A stretch of DNA of 22,563 nucleotides from an uncultured Brevundimonas sp. (GTDB lineage Bacteria; Pseudomonadota; Alphaproteobacteria; Caulobacterales; Caulobacteraceae): the NCBI GenBank assembly GCA_946481425.1, contig CAMLNT010000015.1, positions 1 to 22,563 on the forward strand, given 5' to 3'. The notes beneath the pieces are model-generated. The model searched no databases. It worked only from the letters and a program-made list of their open reading frames with translations, and was not told the origin of the DNA. The position numbers and the translations under genes were made by a program. This document shows positions 20,538 through 22,563 of the stretch, in pieces (position 1 is the first letter of the stretch; the number at the start of each line of letters is the position of its first letter).

Positions 20538-21269
20538 TCAGGCGCGTTGCGCCCACAGCAGCCATTCGCGGTTGCCGTCGCCGCCCTGGATAGGGCTTTC
20601 AGCGCTAGCCAGAACCCGCCAGCCCAGCCCCTCCAGCCAGGCCCGGACCTTGTCGAGAGAGGCTTGGCGCGTCTCGGGATCGGTGACGATGCCGCCCTTG
20701 CCGATGTCGGCGCGGCTTTCCTGTTCGAACTGCGGTTTGACCAGGGCGACGAGGTCAGCGCCCTCCTCCGACAGCTCCAACGCGGGCCCCAGCGCCTTGG
20801 TCAGGCTGATGAAGCTGAGGTCGGTGACGATCAGGCCGGGCGGCTCGTCGATGAGCGCCGCGTCCAGCGTGCGGGCGTCGGTGCCTTCGAGGTTCACGAC
20901 GCGAGGGTCACCCGCCAGCTTGGGGTGCAACTGGGCCCGGCCGACATCGACCGCATAGACTCTGGACGCGCCCCGGCTCAGCGCCACCTCGGTGAAGCCC
21001 CCGGTCGATGCGCCAACGTCCAGAACGACCCGGCCCTCGACCGGCACGGGCCAGAGTTCCAGCGCCGCGACGAGCTTGAGCGCGCCGCGGCCGACCCACG
21101 AAAAGGGCTCGGTTGCGGTGATGACAGCGCCGTCCCCGACCGACTGGCTGGCCGATCGCGCCGGCTGGCCGTCGATGGTCACAAGCCCCGCCGCGATCGC
21201 CGCCTGGGCGCGGGCCCGACTCTCGAACAGGCCGAGTTCCAGAAGGCGCTTGTCGAGGCGTTGCTTCAT
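20538..21269 (-). CDS. tlyA: TlyA-family rRNA 2'-O-methyltransferase
   Basis: 243 residues. Cytoplasmic SAM-dependent ribose methyltransferase acting on ribosomal RNA cytidine. An N-terminal S4 domain (about 1-60, RLDKRLLELGLFESRARAQAAIAAGLV) is followed by an FtsJ-like Rossmann domain with LDVGASTGGFTEVAL. The catalytic tetrad is complete: K65, D150 (VTDLSFISL), K178 (ALVKPQFE) and E235 (GNREWLL). Spacing is almost the same as in M. tuberculosis TlyA. The S4 domain starts right at the N-terminus with little extension, which suggests the short type I form; type I enzymes are reported to modify only C1920 of 23S rRNA. It lies 86 bases downstream of valS on the same strand and may be read from the valS transcript. 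The family is also annotated as hemolysin A, which is a historical label. Confidence 0.94.
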   Translation of the reverse strand: MKQRLDKRLLELGLFESRARAQAAIAAGLVTIDGQPARSASQSVGDGAVITATEPFSWVGRGALKLVAALELWPVPVEGRVVLDVGASTGGFTEVALSRGASRVYAVDVGRAQLHPKLAGDPRVVNLEGTDARTLDAALIDEPPGLIVTDLSFISLTKALGPALELSEEGADLVALVKPQFEQESRADIGKGGIVTDPETRQASLDKVRAWLEGLGWRVLASAESPIQGGDGNREWLLWAQRA

Positions 21270-21355
21270 CTCAGGGCGCCGTCTGGCTCATGGGAGACTT
21301 CCCGGAGAATTCGACGACGGAAATCCTGCGACTTCGACGACGCCGACCACGATGA

Positions 21356-22563
21356 CTATCCCGCCGCCTTCAGCCGCTCGAGCGCGGCTTCGAGTTTCGC
21401 TCGGGCTGCCTCGCCGTCGGTCAGGCGTTGACGGTTCTCCTCAACCACCTCGGGCTTGGCCCGGGCGACGAAGTCCGGATTGCCGAGCTTCCTCCTCGTG
21501 ACCTCGAGATCCTTGTCGATGCCCGCGATCTCCTTGGTCAGGCGCGCGGTCTCGGCCGGGATGTCGATGTGCTCGGCGATGGCGATCAGGAAGGTCGCCT
21601 CACCCGTCACGAACGGCGCCGAGCCAGCGGGCGCGCCGTCGGCGGCTGCGATGGAGCCGACGCGGGCCAGCGTCTGGATCGCGGTCCGGTGGCGCTCGAG
21701 GCGGGCCAGGGTCCCGGCCCCGGCGCCCGTCACGGCCACGTCCGGCTTCACAGATCCAGGCAGGTTGGTCTCGGCCTTCAGCGAGCGAATGTTGGAAACC
21801 ACATCGACGAGCCAGCCAATCTCGGCGTCGGCCTCGGGGTCGAGCCAGCTGGCCGGCGCTTCAGGCCAAGGGGCCACGATCAACATTGATTCCCGAGCCG
21901 GGCCGCCGAACTTCGCGAGCTCCGCCCACAACTCTTCGGTGATGAAGGGCATGAAGGGATGCAGGAGCACGCAGCACTGATCCAGCAGCCAGGCGCCCAT
22001 GGCGCGGGTCTCGGCCTTCGCGGCCTCGTCCGAGCCGTTGAGGGTCGGCTTGGCGAGCTCGAGCCACCAGTCGCAGAAGACGTTCCAGACGAACCGGTAG
22101 AGCGCCTGCGAGGCCTCATCGAAGCGCGCGGCGTCGAGCGCCTGGGACACCTCGGCCGTCACCTTGGCCAGCTCACCGCGGATCCAGCGGTTGATCGTCA
22201 GTTCGACTGTCGCCGGGTCAAAACCCTCGACGCGGCGGCATTCATTGACCTGGCAGAAGCGCGCAGCGTTCCACAGCTTGGTGCCGAAGTTGCGATAACC
22301 TTCAATGCGTTGCTTCGACAACTTGATATCGCGTGTGCCCGACAGCATGGCCATCGTCAGCCGCAGCGCATCCGCGCCGAGCTCGTCCACGATCTCCAGG
22401 GGATCGATGACGTTCCCCTTGGACTTGGACATCTTCTGCCCCTTCTCGTCGCGAACGAGGCCGTTGATGACCACGCGCTTGAAGGGGACTTCGCCGGTGA
22501 AATGAGTACCCATCATCATCATCCGGGCGACCCAGAAGAAGATGATGTCGAAGCCGGTGACCA
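21356..22563 (-). CDS. valS: Valyl-tRNA synthetase, C-terminal part (partial)
   Basis: The last 402 codons, including the stop, of a class I synthetase that charges tRNA-Val. The frame is open to the right edge of the window (TGFDIIFFWVARMMMMG). The N-terminal HIGH motif and most of the editing domain are beyond it; the run of methionines near 22522 is internal. Visible landmarks: the KMSKSKGNVIDP loop, the alpha-helical anticodon-binding domain (NRWIRGELAKV, FVWNVFCDWWLELAKP, HPFMPFITEELW), and the C-terminal ValRS coiled-coil arm (about the last 70 residues, ARLTKEIAGIDKDLEVTRRKLGNPDFVARAKPEVVEENRQRL in parts) that contacts the tRNA elbow. The stop is TAG at 21358-21356. tlyA follows on the same strand; the 86-base gap between them shows no terminator, only two copies of TTCGACGACG. 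Confidence 0.97.
   Translation of the reverse strand, partial: VTGFDIIFFWVARMMMMGTHFTGEVPFKRVVINGLVRDEKGQKMSKSKGNVIDPLEIVDELGADALRLTMAMLSGTRDIKLSKQRIEGYRNFGTKLWNAARFCQVNECRRVEGFDPATVELTINRWIRGELAKVTAEVSQALDAARFDEASQALYRFVWNVFCDWWLELAKPTLNGSDEAAKAETRAMGAWLLDQCCVLLHPFMPFITEELWAELAKFGGPARESMLIVAPWPEAPASWLDPEADAEIGWLVDVVSNIRSLKAETNLPGSVKPDVAVTGAGAGTLARLERHRTAIQTLARVGSIAAADGAPAGSAPFVTGEATFLIAIAEHIDIPAETARLTKEIAGIDKDLEVTRRKLGNPDFVARAKPEVVEENRQRLTDGEAARAKLEAALERLKAAG

Noticed and set aside
21270..21355. Terminator or regulator site between valS and tlyA
   Set aside because: Only a direct repeat TTCGACGACG is present; no convincing hairpin or U-run on the minus strand.

Overview
The window is a high-GC, gene-dense chromosomal segment of an alphaproteobacterium. 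Gene content and order (bactofilin next to an M23 peptidase, amiC-mrcA-prfB, an RNase E ending in GWW, a CtrA-like site) point to Caulobacterales. Brevundimonas or a close relative is my best guess, made from recall of gene content and not from any search. I see no rRNA, tRNA, CRISPR array, insertion sequence, phage gene or integration site. Most of the segment is core housekeeping and envelope biology.

Layout. (1) Bases 1-1207, plus strand: the 3' end of tyrS, overlapping a one-cysteine Bcp-type peroxiredoxin. (2) 1467-3210, plus strand: a membrane-anchored M23 endopeptidase overlapping the bactofilin bacA, with a CtrA-like box upstream and a strong bidirectional hairpin after it. (3) 8164 down to 3293, minus strand: amiC, mrcA (PBP1A) and prfB as a probable operon. 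prfB needs a +1 programmed frameshift that is clearly visible. (4) 8577-13243, plus strand: rne behind a long structured leader, then an M48 metalloprotease with TPR-like C-terminus and a membrane-anchored DsbA-family thiol oxidoreductase. (5) 13380-15545, plus strand: a TonB-dependent siderophore receptor with a Fur-box-like site, tail to tail (2 bases apart) with thiG. (6) 16672 down to 15548, minus strand: a small GNAT-like gene and thiG. (7) 16771-18162, plus strand: a lipoprotein with 23 consecutive prolines and a von Willebrand A domain, followed by a 230-base gap holding a perfect 14-bp inverted repeat. (8) 19667 down to 18393, minus strand: a TrmA/RlmD-family RNA methyltransferase, divergent from a Tyr/Gly-rich glycine-zipper protein at 19865-20458. 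The gap between them carries an unusual cluster of TGAAC/GTTCA pentamers. (9) 22563 down to 20538, minus strand: the 3' part of valS and then tlyA.

How the genes work together. Two themes dominate. One is peptidoglycan synthesis and remodelling: PBP1A polymerises and crosslinks, AmiC cleaves amide bonds, and the M23 enzyme cuts crosslinks where bactofilin scaffolds place it. The other is translation and RNA metabolism: TyrRS, ValRS, RF2, RNase E, TlyA and the TrmA-family enzyme. Envelope protein quality control (M48, DsbA-like) and iron uptake complete the picture. I found no convincing undescribed multi-gene system. The items most worth checking are the vWA lipoprotein, the TGAAC cluster and the inverted repeat after the vWA gene. 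The prfB frameshift must be annotated correctly.
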